A stretch of 64,000 nucleotides of DNA from Gnomoniopsis sp. IMI 355080. Lineage: Eukaryota > Ascomycota > Sordariomycetes > Diaporthales > Gnomoniaceae. Location: the NCBI GenBank assembly GCA_027946555.1, contig JAPEVC010000021.1:124001-188000 (forward strand), in the 5' to 3' direction. This document shows, in pieces, positions 22,248 to 33,434 of this stretch. Made by a program: the position numbers and the translations under genes. How positions within the stretch are numbered: the first letter of the stretch is position 1; every line of letters begins with the position of its first letter. The notes beneath the pieces are model-generated. The model saw only the letters and a list, made by a program, of their open reading frames with translations. It had not been told where the DNA came from and made no database searches.

Positions 22248-23027
22248 TCAAACGTCAATCTCAGCTTCTACCTCGTACTTTGCGTCCACCACAGCGCCGT
22301 TCTGCTCCACCGGCTTCGCACTCATCCTGCATATTGCAATTTTATCCAAAGACATTGCCTCTATCCAGACCTGATCTTCATAGCGATCTATGATAGCTTG
22401 TGTGTCCTTGATGATGATGCGATCCCGCCTCTGACCCTTGCGCCTATCCTTCTTGACATATGTCGTATTTACAATCGTCGCATGCAGTAACAAGGGCCGG
22501 TTCTCGGGTAGCAGTAGCCCTGCGTCCTGGAATGTTGCCTTGATCTTCTCAGCAAAATTTTGCAGAGTGCCGTTTGGATCCAAGGGCGGTGCGTAGAGCA
22601 CTGTGGCTTTGTCTGGCTTCTGCATCGAGTTGAGGCCCATGAGCGTGATTGAGAAACTTGAAGGTGCATTTTCCTCCGTTACTGCTGACGCTTCTAAAGA
22701 TCCGGGCATTGCGGGTCTCTTGATGGCGGCCAAAATTTCTCGCGGCTTGAGTGACTTGAGCACGGCGATGGCTCTTTCCAATCCCTCGTTCTTAGGGAAG
22801 GACATCATGCCCAATGTTAGGTGCAGCGTCCCAACTGGACGAACTGCATCCGGGGGCAGGCCAAAGCCGCCAAGTTGTGTCGGGCGGATGACATGGTCTT
22901 TGAAGGAGGCGATACTGGCGGAAAGTTGGGGCTGAGATGCGGGAGTGACTAGGGCAAAGCAGAGGAAGTGGGTTAGTTGAGGGGCTTTCGGTCTTTGTGA
23001 CGAGGTCATCTTAGGCATGAAGCCCAT
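22248..23027 (-). CDS. AKAP7/ASCC1-like 2H phosphoesterase-domain protein
   Basis: This single-exon protein of 259 aa starts at the first real ATG (23027); the frame extends a little upstream without an ATG. It has the fold pattern of the 2H (LigT/2',5'-RNA ligase-like) phosphoesterases in their AKAP7-NLS form. The N-terminal strand is THFLCFALVTPAS. The first H-x-T is H69-L-T71 (VGTLHLTLGMMSFPKN). The second is H182-A-T184 (RPLLLHATIVNTTYVKK). Both catalytic histidines and threonines are present, so the enzyme should be active on a cyclic phosphate or nucleotide-linked substrate, which cannot be named from sequence. A basic loop (KKDRRKGQRRDR) follows the second motif. It is divergent from the coiled-coil gene across 405 bp. 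Confidence 0.85.
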   Translation of the reverse strand: MGFMPKMTSSQRPKAPQLTHFLCFALVTPASQPQLSASIASFKDHVIRPTQLGGFGLPPDAVRPVGTLHLTLGMMSFPKNEGLERAIAVLKSLKPREILAAIKRPAMPGSLEASAVTEENAPSSFSITLMGLNSMQKPDKATVLYAPPLDPNGTLQNFAEKIKATFQDAGLLLPENRPLLLHATIVNTTYVKKDRRKGQRRDRIIIKDTQAIIDRYEDQVWIEAMSLDKIAICRMSAKPVEQNGAVVDAKYEVEAEIDV

Positions 23028-23432
23028 GCGAGGAGCCACTATTATTAGGTGAAGATGGGGGTTTGGTGGAAAGGCGTGAAGCACACAGCGACTCGTTCAT
23101 CTATTAGGTAATGCGAGTTTGTCCGTGACCCGGAACGGTCAACCTCGAAAAGGCGCTGACACTTCTACAATCCTTTCCGCCATACGCAGTACAGTCCATG
23201 CACCCCATTCAGCAGGGCCAGGCAGCAGAATTACTTTCTCCAGTCACTTCGTTTGCTTGGCCCGCCGGCTCCGGCATCAACTCTCAAGATGCTCAATCAA
23301 GACTATTCCATGCTCTTGACGACATCGCAACCAACAAGCTGCCCGAAAGCCTATGTATAAGTACTTGTACCCACATTCTAGGTACCTTTCTACCTAGGTA
23401 GTTCCTTGGGTCATTGCAGGCCCGTCATCGCC
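23028..23432. other. Divergent promoter with TACCTAGGTA palindrome
   Basis: This is the 405-bp spacer between two divergent genes. It contains ctaggtacctttctacctaggtag at 23379-23402, with two TACCT/AGGTA half-site pairs about 30 bp upstream of the plus-strand start. Shared control is possible but unproven. Confidence 0.45.
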
Positions 23433-24872
23433 ATGAGTCCTCCGGACAAAGGCCGTCGACGAGGTGCGGCCTGCAGCAATACACATATCTTTCAAGGTGG
23501 CACTTCCGCCACGGACCCAGCCTCCTCGCTCACCTCTTCCGCTGGCCCAGATGCCCCTCTTCCGCCGCGCGTACCGCTCCCCTCATCGAGCGAGGACCAG
23601 CGCAAGTCTCGCTCCCGTCGCGGCAGCAACACTCCAAGCACTCGATCTGTTTCCACTTCCATCGCATCCATGTCGACTACAGCAGCCGCCGAGACCTTCC
23701 TAAGAGACAAGGATATGCGTATAGCCCAACTCGAGCGCGAGCTAGCCAAGGAGAGCGAGACGGCCTCGTTCTGGCAGGCAAAACACAGTGCGCTGAATCA
23801 GCAGTTCTTACGCACCGACACAGAGCTTAGGCTGCTCAGAGATGACAGGACCCCGCGCCAGGAAGACACCGACGACCCCACCACGCGCGGATGGCGGGAT
23901 GTCATGGAGAGCGAGATGGCTGATAAGGACAAGGAGATCCGCGCGCTGCGGTCCCAGGTCAGGGGCCTGAAGGAGTGGGTCAGTACAAGCACAAGAGCAG
24001 ATGGCACGGCTAGTGTGAGCGATGAGGTTTTTGGACAGGGCTGGGCAAGGCTGGGCAATGGACTGCAGAACTGGGTCATCACCAATTTCAGAAAAGCCAA
24101 AGTTGATCTGTCCAGGGCAGATGAGGTTACCCTTAAAGACTTTGCTGAGCTTGTCCCCATGCACGAGGAACTGCTGGCCCAGGGTGCCAAAGCGCAGCTA
24201 CTTCAGTCTCTCGTGTCACGGATACTAGCACAACGAATATTTGGCGCCTACTTTGTTGGTCTTATGGACGAACAAGAAGAGCAGATGAAGCGGACCGAGC
24301 AGCTGATGGCAACCTTCGGTAAGCATCCTTGGATCGCTTGATTATATATTCATCGCGCAGAAGCTTACTAGTCGATAATAGTTTCTGCTGAAGCCGTCAA
24401 CCAGTGGCGATCTGTGACACTGTCGATCCTGAAAAAAGAGGCAGCGGAGCGCATGCAAGGACCTACGACACAAGCAATCGCAAACGTCATTAGTAGCATC
24501 AACGGTTTCTTAGATACTATCACGGTAGGCACCACCAACGTCAAGAGCAGCGGCGGTGGCAACGAGATATCAGAGACAAGGGACCAGGCCCTTCGACAAC
24601 TGATAGCCAATTCTATTGAGCTGTCGCGGCTATTCGTCGTGCAGAAGGCCGCATTTGAGGTGTGGATGCCCGAAATCATGCCACACCAGCGGGTCTTGTT
24701 CGACCACGCCACCATGGAGGACATTGGCGGCGAGGATGAAGAAAGCCTTGTCCAGCGGGAGATATGCTGTGTCACTTTCCCTGGCGTGATCAAACGAGGC
24801 GACGAGAACGGGTCACAGCTGCAATTCAGAAATGTGATTTCTAAAGCGAGGGTATTATGCGGTCCTCAATAG
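23433..24872 (+). CDS. Fungal coiled-coil protein, function unknown
   Basis: Exons 23433-24318 and 24382-24872 are joined across a 63-nt intron (GTAAGC...AATAG) and give 458 aa. The ATG at 23433 (GCCATGAG) is the first in frame. Residues 1-90 are Ser/Pro/Arg-rich and disordered. A coiled coil follows at about 93-195 (ETFLRDKDMRIAQLERELAK, then MADKDKEIRALRSQVRGLKE). The remainder is a helical fold with conserved-looking motifs: WARLGNGLQNWVITNFRKAK, LLQSLVSRILAQRIFGAYFV, and in exon 2 VNQWRSVTLSILKKEA and CCVTFPGVIKRGDENG. The pattern of a coiled coil followed by this helical domain is common in filamentous ascomycetes, often next to Ser-rich termini, but I know of no assigned role. Confidence 0.8.
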
Positions 24873-27412
24873 ACAAAAGAACAATCGCTGGCCATGATCG
24901 TCAGGACGCTGTATCGCGAAGCCTTGGAAGCGAGCCCAACAGACAATGCATCCTTGCCTTGTTGGATCCGATAGTTTTGAGGTATGCGACACAGCCTTCG
25001 CAAATGTTTAAAAAGAAAGGTCAAACATAGGCCTCCACTGGTCGTTTGTTGTGATGACGAAGCGGAATTTCGGCAACATATGCTCAAGAGGCGAGGCACT
25101 GTCTGAAGAAGTTGGTCACCAGATAGGGGACTCCCTCAGAACATGTCGTCTCACAGCTATTCAACACATCGCTTGGCTTATTACATCCCTCCGAGTATGT
25201 CGATGGGGTAAAGGGGGACGTGGGAACTGCTCCGCCCTACCGTGCACCGCGAGCAAGCTTGCTTGTACCTGAGTTGGTGTACCCGCTACACCAGCAAAGG
25301 AAAGGGGTCCTTGGGGCTTGCTCCACGTGCTACAACATCTCACATGCCTTTTTTTAGCGCCTTCAAGGGTGTACTCAACATGAGGCATGCGCGCAATGAC
25401 GAGAACATTGGTCACGCTGGTCACTGCTTCGTACCCGTCTCCCATTCTGTGCTTCTTGTCAAGGAGCTGCCACTCTCGGCTCGCAATTGCTTGTCGAATT
25501 CAGCGCGAGAAACGCCGTATACTTGGTGCCACAACCTTTCCTCGTCCGGACTGAAAGCTCACCCTCGGTGGAGTCGTTTGGAAGCCATGCGCCTTGAGGG
25601 TTCGAACCAGTGGCTCGAGTCTGCCAGTCACTGGGGAAAAAGCAACCGTACGTCCTCCCACAAGTTGGCAACCGGTGTGACTTAGTCTGGGTCATCTGCC
25701 CATGGGTGGGCAACAAAAGGACCAAAGAGATGTTCTCGAAGAATACCGTCGACATCCCGCCGGATGGCGATCCCGTTCATTGGGCTGTGCGCAAGCTGCG
25801 GTATGAGGGAGTGGTTTCCACCGGCCTAGCGCGGCAGAGTGGGGGAGACTCAGAAGAGTACTACGAGAGCAGAGCCTCAATTTTCGGGGGTTTTCAGCAT
25901 CCCCGGGCTTCGGACAAGACAAATCATCTCCTGGTTTGCAGGACGGCTCGGCGCGTGGCAGCGAATCGGCAGCCCTATATGTCTGTGAAAGCATAGCAGC
26001 CCCGCAGGTTGCAAGGTATGGGGTCGTGCAGGTAAACGTGCATGGGACAGACATGCAGGCCTAGGACCTACGCACGCCTCAGAAACTAAAACGCAACCCG
26101 GCATTTCACCTAGTCAATTGCTATGCCAGCAATTTTCTAATCAAGATGGATACCGCCGTGAACCGATGAAGGTTGACAGTGGCAGGGAAGCGCACCAGTT
26201 GGTATCATCCAGGCCAACCAGGCCAAGGGGCCACTTGTCCAAAAGGCTGGCTGTAGTTCGAGATTAAAGATAGCCCATAAATCACAGCGTGAACTCCATT
26301 CACGGCTCATCCGGTGGAACCGGTGAAGGACCCCCAGGCGATAGCCTTCACACGAGGGGTTTTTCGTGACGGCGCGTCTCGAAGCGGTCCGAACATCAGC
26401 CATGACAGCGCAATCTCTTCGTGCTGAGACTGTGGCTTCAACGGAACCCTGAGTAAAACCTGTTGGTCATGGAGAGCCTACATGAGCTACTCCAGCGGAC
26501 ACCGTCGCTGGACATGATCGCGGAAGTCTGAGTCGTCTCTTCTAAGATGAGGGGCCCGATAGGAAGTTGGACATGGTGTAGCACATCTTCCGTCTTCCGC
26601 AACAGGCGTGATGGAGGTCCTTCAAGCGACACGGCGATCTTACTTGCATTATCCCTTTGCGCCGGTGTGATGAGATAGTGACGGACGAAGTATATACGCC
26701 GGAGAATGGTCACATTCCGCTTGCTGGATGTACAAGTGGACGCAGATATGGCCAGGATCATATGCATGCCGTGTCGCCTCTCGACACCTCTCAACCTAGG
26801 CTTCGTAAACCTCGCCAATGACTAATAGCATCTTTCGTACGATCAAACCCGATCTGCCAACTTATTAGCCGGTGGTCATCAGTGTGTGTCTCTTCGTGGG
26901 ATTGTTCTGGGTGTTGCTGGAGCAAGGCACAATGGAAGAGTTGAAGACGGAAAACACATGTCAAGTGGACAGCGCAAGGAATGACACAACAGACCGCGAG
27001 GTGACCGAATGCATCCTTTTGTGTTACTGTTGCCCAAGATTCGTCTTCAAGCAAGAATAATTCCGGTGAACAGGTACTCGTCCGCTGTCACTTGCAGCTC
27101 CATGCAGGCATCTGCATGTCCTCTTCTGCAAGTGTGCGAGATTGCTTGTCGCTTCCGAGTAGGGTCGCGAGAGGAGGGAGTGCCATGGTGCCAGCCAAGA
27201 TGTCTTCCGAATCTCACTCGCTTTTCCTTCATAGATTCCCAGGGCGTGGCGGGCATAAATACGGCGTTCTTCTCCCCCGCGGCGAGTGGTCTGAAAGAGA
27301 ACTTTCCCACACTCATGCGTGCATCAATTATGCACCAGACCTGGTTCATCCCCCTCTTACCAATAACCCCTGTGTATCCTCAAGTTACTATTCAGGTGTT
27401 AGGAAAGGATCC
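24873..27412. other. Gene-poor spacer, only weak frames
   Basis: Across 2.5 kb I find no recognisable protein. A minus-strand frame at 26438-26818 (126 codons, with a segment RRIYFVRHYLITPAQRDN) looks the most protein-like but has no splice partner or family match that I can see. It may be a relic. The right-hand end is the leader of the C2H2-like gene. Confidence 0.4.
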
Positions 27413-28466
27413 ATGTCCCAAAGAGACAGACCAACCAGGGGCATGAGGCGAGCGAGAAGAAGCAGTGACGACGAGACACAGTCGATCAGCTTGAGCGAGT
27501 ACCACGGCTCGTTTAACGCCCCCCGGAGCTATTCCCATAATACATTAGACACGCTTTCTCAAGTTCCTCAAGTTGTGTACCAATCCCAGGGACACTCGTG
27601 CCCGCAGAGCGGCAACTATTTCCTCGGCACTGATAATGCTGGTAACTACCCGACCATTGTTCCTGCGTCTGGTCTAGTAGGGCTCGATGACTATGCTACC
27701 TCCATTGTGAGCTCCAGACAGTCGGGGCCGACCAGTGATGGCTGGGACGTACAATCGTCGTGGACGGTTCCGACTGTGGCAACAACAGCACCGCCGAGAC
27801 ACAATCGCGACAATGCGGGCTTTCACATCAATCTCCAAACGGCCACTAGTCGACTTTACGAGCTTCCGTGCGAGTTTCGAGGTTGTGGCGTAGTGTATCA
27901 TGGAGATGAAGAGAGTGAATGGATAAGACACTTGGAGGACCACCTGAGAGGAACATTTCCGTCCAAGCTTCGATGCTGTAAGTTTCACAACCCCCACGAG
28001 GCGCTGACCGACGGGTCATGAATGCTGACAGAGGCGACTTCTCTGCACCTCAGGGTTCGATTGCGATTTCGGGTTGTTTGATGCAAAGAGTCCAGAGATG
28101 GGCGGTAACACTCGCAACAACTTTGACCGCCGGATGCGCCATATCCGTGACCACATCCTATATGACGGTTCCAGACCTCACGATAGGGTCGTGGACGGCT
28201 TTCTCATCGAGCACCTCAGAAAACAGGGGATGGTTGACGAGCAAGCCTACCATGACTGGCTCAAGCCCTCGCGGGTGCCGCCTATCCTGGGTAGCGGCCA
28301 TTCACGAGGTGCATCCAGCGAATATGAGAATAGTAGACAAAATGATCGGAGCGGCCATGCATATCTCACATTGGTGGAGGAGGAAAACGGGCCATCTAGC
28401 TCCAGAAACAGAAGGTTGACCAGAAGAGCGAGAAGAACGAACGCAGAAGAGACTCACACAACATGA
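27413..28466 (+). CDS. C2H2-like zinc-finger protein
   Basis: Exons 27413-27977 and 28054-28466 (intron GTAAGT...CTCAG, 76 nt) give 325 aa. The frame is open upstream to 27092, and I chose the ATG at 27413 because it begins the basic start MSQRDRPTRGMRRARRSSDD. Residues 1-150 are Ser-rich and disordered. Two degenerate C2H2-type fingers follow. The first is C-x4-C with H-x3-H (CEFRGCGVVYHGDE then WIRHLEDH). The second straddles the intron: CCWFDCDFGLFD then RRMRHIRDH. The basic tail (RNRRLTRRARRTN) could be a nuclear signal. A DNA-binding or regulatory role fits the layout but is inference. The upstream start is uncertain. Confidence 0.68.
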
Positions 28467-29759
28467 AGAAGCCGACAAACTGAGCTGTATGAGCCGTGTT
28501 TCGGTGAAGGAGGTCGGGTTCCGATGTTCTGTGCTCCTCCAGAGGCTCTTTTCGATTTGTTCACGGCTGTGCCATGAAGGAACAGATGCTGAGAGGTATG
28601 ACCAATAGGCTCAGCTTCTTGGGAAGTTGACAGACAGAGCGGTGCCAGCCAAAGCAGACAACGAGGTCGAATTGAACAGGTCGGGCCAAGTGTGAATTTG
28701 GGCGAAGACGTACTCAAAGGCTCCCGCTTGAAAGCCTGGGGTGACCGGGTCGTTGAACAAGACCGTGTAGATCTTGTCTCTTAGTACCAACTATACTCGC
28801 CGCTTCATTTTGCTCGTCCTTTTTTTTTTTTTTTTGCAACAGGTGGCTTCGAATATTCGTTTTATGCAGGGACCCACGAGACTGTTGGCAATCATGATTG
28901 TGGAGGAAATTGTGCCTTGCCGCCACATGTCCGCGCAGTTGGCGCAAGGTAACACTGCTTTCCCTGGGACGCAAGAGGCGATTGGAGAGTTGACGTTGCC
29001 GTCTCGTCCATTAATGAAGCACAATGATGTAATGATCGTATTGTGATTCCATTATGAACCAAATTATAGCGAATAGATAAGCCTACTACACTGGCCGGAC
29101 GATTATTTTGGATTATTAACTTCACCGAGACAAGCGATGGACTGAGTTCACGAGATATCCCACTGGAGCACGAGGCATGTCCTTTTAATCTCCTCCGGCG
29201 CGACATGCCCGGCCAGAGCAGCGAAGGGTCTCACTATGCGGCAAAATCTCAGCTAGCCTTGAGAAATGGAAATCTCCGTGCGCGAGTGAGCTTTTAGAGA
29301 AGGCATCGCGGCTGTGTCGACCAGCATATGGCCACACTGCAGTCGGGCAACGGAGCTGCAGGCACCGTGCATGTGAGCACGTTCTTAGGCGTCCAGGTGT
29401 TCCATAATGAGGCTTGATACAAGACCCAACAACTGCACAGAGCATGGTCTAGGCTCCAGAGTCACCACCTCAACATCCGCCCCCTTTGTGTTTCTTATAG
29501 TTCGGGGGGGGGGGCCACCCGTGTCTCCCTTTAAAGCTTCCCCGAGAACAGAACCGCCGACAAATTATTTGAGTTCAGTTTTTTTTAAGTCTCGCTCGGC
29601 TTTTGTCAAATACTGCACCTACATCCCGGTGGAGACTCCCTTTAATAGATCATGGTTGCACATACTTCCCTACATGCTAGTGTGCGTTGTATGCCTTCTT
29701 TGGACTGTAGCTGAATGAGGCACTGAGTGCTGCCGAGGTATATGTAACACCATTTCGAG
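28467..29759. other. Intergenic between convergent genes, homopolymer runs
   Basis: This 1.3-kb gap contains a run of 16 T at 28820-28835 and a run of 11 G at 29504-29514. No frame in it resembles a family. Confidence 0.45.
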
Positions 29760-31907
29760 CTACTGGAAGTCAGCGTCGACACGCCCATAACGTACTCCGT
29801 CCACTTTCAATTCGAAGCCCAAGCCTGCACTGTCGACGATCATCTCAAGGGTAAAGTCCAGATTGTCGAATTCTACTCCTCTCGTTGTGGTCAAGCGCGT
29901 AAATAGACTTCGAGGCACGGCGTTCAGATCTGTTGTGAGTTTGCATACGTGGACCAGGTCCCGGGTGTAGGCGGCTGGAGGCTCATCTGCCTCACAGGCG
30001 ATCAAGTCGTCCGTAACGAGTAAAGACTGGCCTGGCCTGAAATTTCTTGTGTAATGGAAGGCAATCGGTGTGAGCGGAGATATTGCCTCGCCCTGATAGC
30101 TGTTAGTGAGTGGACGTGGGTCACTTCACGTACGAATTCGAGGCTCACTTTTGCAATATGCCACTGCATCCGGTCACTGACCATCCACCTCTCCCACAAA
30201 GGGCTCCAATACCTCTCACTCACACTATGCTTCTCCTCATCAAATACCGTAGCATAGCTCGTGCCATAGTGCATTCGTGCCTTTCGTGAGATGACCATGT
30301 TCCCCTCCAGTCCGCGCAACACAGCGCCCCGCACAACTGCCGTCCAAGCATACACGGGCTGCATGACTTCGATGGACCCGCCCTGCTCGCTGGTGATGTG
30401 CGCGTGCGATGGCCTTTCACTATATGGTGGCGGAGCAACGGACGTGAAGTGCGCTTTGAGACGGCGGTACAGGTAGTCCGACTGGCCGAAACCCCCGACA
30501 AGAATAATACCGCTGACGACACCTCCTTTTGCGCGTAGGGTCTCTACTTGGCCTGACACTAAATCGCACACTTCTTTGACAACGGGCTCGAATATGTTTT
30601 TGACTTGGGCGGCGGTCATGACGAGGAAGCCGGAGTCGAGGCCCACATCTTCGTCGTCTGGCAGGCCAGGAAATCTGGGGGGCGGGGAGTGGTCAGTTTG
30701 ATCACTCATAGAGGGAGCGAGACGGGTACCTACGGGATGTTGATCTCCTGGTGCTCATCCTCGTTGAAGTTTCGTTTTACGAACTCTTCGAAATAGCGGA
30801 GACCCATCTGCCAAGTCTTGTTCTTCTTCACCTTCATCTCGTCAAAGCGACTTTTGCCCAGGCGGTTCTTGACGTGCTCTTCAAATCTGTAGTTGAGAAA
30901 GGCGCTTCCGCACAGCCCACCTGTACCCACGGCCGACTCTTCAACCTTGACTGGCTTCAGGGATATAATCTTATAAGCGATCAGACTATTCAGATTGTCA
31001 GTACGTGGTATGCCGACTGTCCAGGCTCGCGTAGGATCACTTACTCCACTGTACCCCCACCGCCATCGCACACAATAAAATTGTCCCCGACATTTAGATG
31101 ATTCGGCTGGATGGCCTTCAAGGTATAGACGGCGGCGGCTTCTGGCTCACTAATCATTTGAATGCTCGATTTGGCACCCATACCAGCCCTCTCAGCCGCC
31201 TGCAGAGTTGTGTTCTTTGCGGCATCAGACCAAACGGCAGGGCAAGTGAGCACGAAATCGACCTTGGTACTGGCCATGAAACTCTCACCGTAGCGGCGAG
31301 TCAAAGTGTCCATGGTATGTCGGTGAATCTGGGTCAAATAGTCGCTGACGGCATCCACGACGGTTTTGTTGAAGCGCTTCAGCTGGGCGGCGGTCTCGAG
31401 TGGGCTGACATAGAAAGGGAGCTTCTGCGAGCGGTCCAGAAATAATTTGATGCATCGCAGGCGTGAGTCCTCAGGCTTGAACTGAAAGCCCCATTTCACA
31501 TTGGGAGTGGTGGTGGCGGCGGAGCCAGTAGGGATATCGTAGGCGATCTCTGTGGGAACTTTGTCCGAAGTGATGCCATTGCCACCGGGCCAAGTCTTGA
31601 TAATTTCTATGTCATCCGGAGTAGATGTGTACACGGCGGCAACACTAGAGTGAGATGTGAGTATGTATGCTGTGACTGGACGCACGACCAGGTGGGACAC
31701 TCACCCGGAGAAGGTCGTCCCAAAGTCGACACCGACGATCAGGCGATCTGCTATGGGGGCAAAATCCCTGATGGGCTCTCTGACGGGGCCATTGATGGCC
31801 TCAGTGGATGAGGACACGCTGGACGAAGTGAAGTGATTGCGACTATCCTGGTTCCTTTGGCTGGGAGGCTGGGAAGTGGGCGACCGGATGGGCAAGTTGC
31901 TGTTCAT
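29760..31907 (-). CDS. Hsp70-like (HSPA12-type) ATPase
   Basis: This is a member of the divergent actin/Hsp70-fold ATPases that are expanded in filamentous fungi. Exons are 31907-31705, 31644-31045, 30985-30734, 30674-30134 and 30092-29760, giving 642 aa. All joins are in frame; introns are 60, 59, 59 and 41 nt. The N-terminal ~55 residues are a Ser-rich tail. Then come phosphate-1 (LIVGVDFGTTFSGVAAVYT), a CPAVWSDAAK segment, AERAGMGAKSSIQMISEPEA, phosphate-2 (FIVCDGGGGTVDLIAYKI) and the adenosine motif (GIILVGGFGQSDYLYRRLK). After the ATPase domain a short C-terminal region of about 150 residues replaces the normal substrate-binding domain and EEVD tail. It is therefore not a housekeeping Hsp70; a client or signal is unknown. 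Confidence 0.9.
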
Positions 31908-33434
31908 GTTGGTGTCGGCAAGGGGCGGAGAGACACAGACCGGACACAGGCTATCGCGTGGTCGGAGATGAAGACAGAAGCATAGTCATTGGAGGAGGGA
32001 GGAGGTGGGGGAGGGGTGGAATAATCAATACAATGGATAGTGAAAAGTAGCGGAGGAAGTTTGGACGAGGCGCCAGGTCGGATGAGGTTCTAGATTCGGC
32101 CGGCCTTGAGTACGACAGATTGCAGAGGACCAATTTTGTGGAGGTTGGCTGCCGAGGGGCGCTGGTGGATCAAGATAAGTTCGATGTTGTATAGTCCTTG
32201 CGACACATTGACGCCGGGATGTCTCTTCAGGCTGAGCAAAACCTTCGATCCCGTCGCAAGTGCTTCGTTACATAGAGAGGAAGAAAGAGGCGTTGTGGGT
32301 GTAGACTGCCGGTGGGGCTGCTGACATTCGTGGGTTGGCGCGGCACCTCTCCCAATTGGGTCGCATGCACACTAGAGCAGATAGAATACTGCGTACAGCA
32401 GACTCGGCGTGAGATGATGTAAATTCCGGAGACAGTGCTGACACGCAGACATAGAGACGATGGCTGGGGACACATTCTTGATTGCTGACATCCTGCAGGA
32501 ATCAGGACGGTCCAATTGCTGCTGCCTAACGTCCAAATAACACGACTGGCTCTAGAGCAACGTCATGCAAGGCACAGGCACCAGCATTTGGCTTACATTT
32601 CAAGACCATCATCATCTTCACCAGTCGAGGACATGGAGGACCAATCCGAGGGTCTGGCCTTCTGCGCGCACTTTAATTACTCGCTTTCTCTCTCGTGTTG
32701 CGCGCGTCTTCACATGGTCCCTCCAGAACATGTTCCTGATCAGCTGTCTGCGCTTGGAACACCGTCTGTACATACAACATCACCAGCTTCTTGAATGCAC
32801 CTGTGTATTCACTTTCTTCGTGGCGAATACAAGACTGAAGACCAGATAGCCTGCACCATCCCAGCCGTATATTCCGTGGTCGAGGCCGTACCCGTTTCCC
32901 GCTTCTCTGAAGTCGGTGCGCTCGACGAACCTGTGCTAACTCCCTCCTACTCCATGCCTGAACAGAGGAAAATCAAGACGCCGTGTCTTTTGGGTCCCGA
33001 TCCTTGCTCTCCTCTCCCGTCCATACTGCCCATTTCCAAAAAAAGAAAAAGAAAAAAAAAAGAATAGCACCAGGAGACGAATAAAACGACTGTGTCTTGC
33101 CTTGGAAAGCCTCCAAAACGAGCCTCGCGGTCCAAACTTGGGCTTCATCTGTCCACCCAGTCTAGCACCAGAACCAAGAAAGAAACGGAAGGGGCGGGGG
33201 AAGGGATCAAGGGAAAGAAGGGTCTATAAAGGGGTATTCTGTAGTATGACAATGTAGTCAATGCAAAAGAGACATGGTCCACCCAACGACTTGAGAAGCC
33301 TGTTAGGGAAGGTGTTTTTATGTAATTATTCTCCGTACCATTCAACGCCGTTCAAAGTGACACGTCCCAATTCCACCTTTGTCCAGTAGTCAAATAATAG
33401 ATATTGAAAAGATCCACCAATGCAGAAGCGCTTT
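31908..33434. other. Intergenic: Hsp70-like promoter and kinase 3' side
   Basis: These 1.5 kb separate two minus-strand genes. They contain a purine/A-rich run at 33038-33062 (AAAAGAAAAAGAAAAAAAAA) and a GGAGGAGGGAGGAGG-like stretch near 31985. No family-like frame is present. Confidence 0.45.

Noticed and set aside
25590..25620. tRNA-like GGTTCGAACC (B-box) sequence
   Set aside because: The flanking bases do not form a T-arm or acceptor stem, and no A box lies at the right distance.
26438..26818. 126-codon minus-strand frame
   Set aside because: Somewhat protein-like but without homologous motifs, splice partners or a supported promoter; kept only as a note in the spacer entry.
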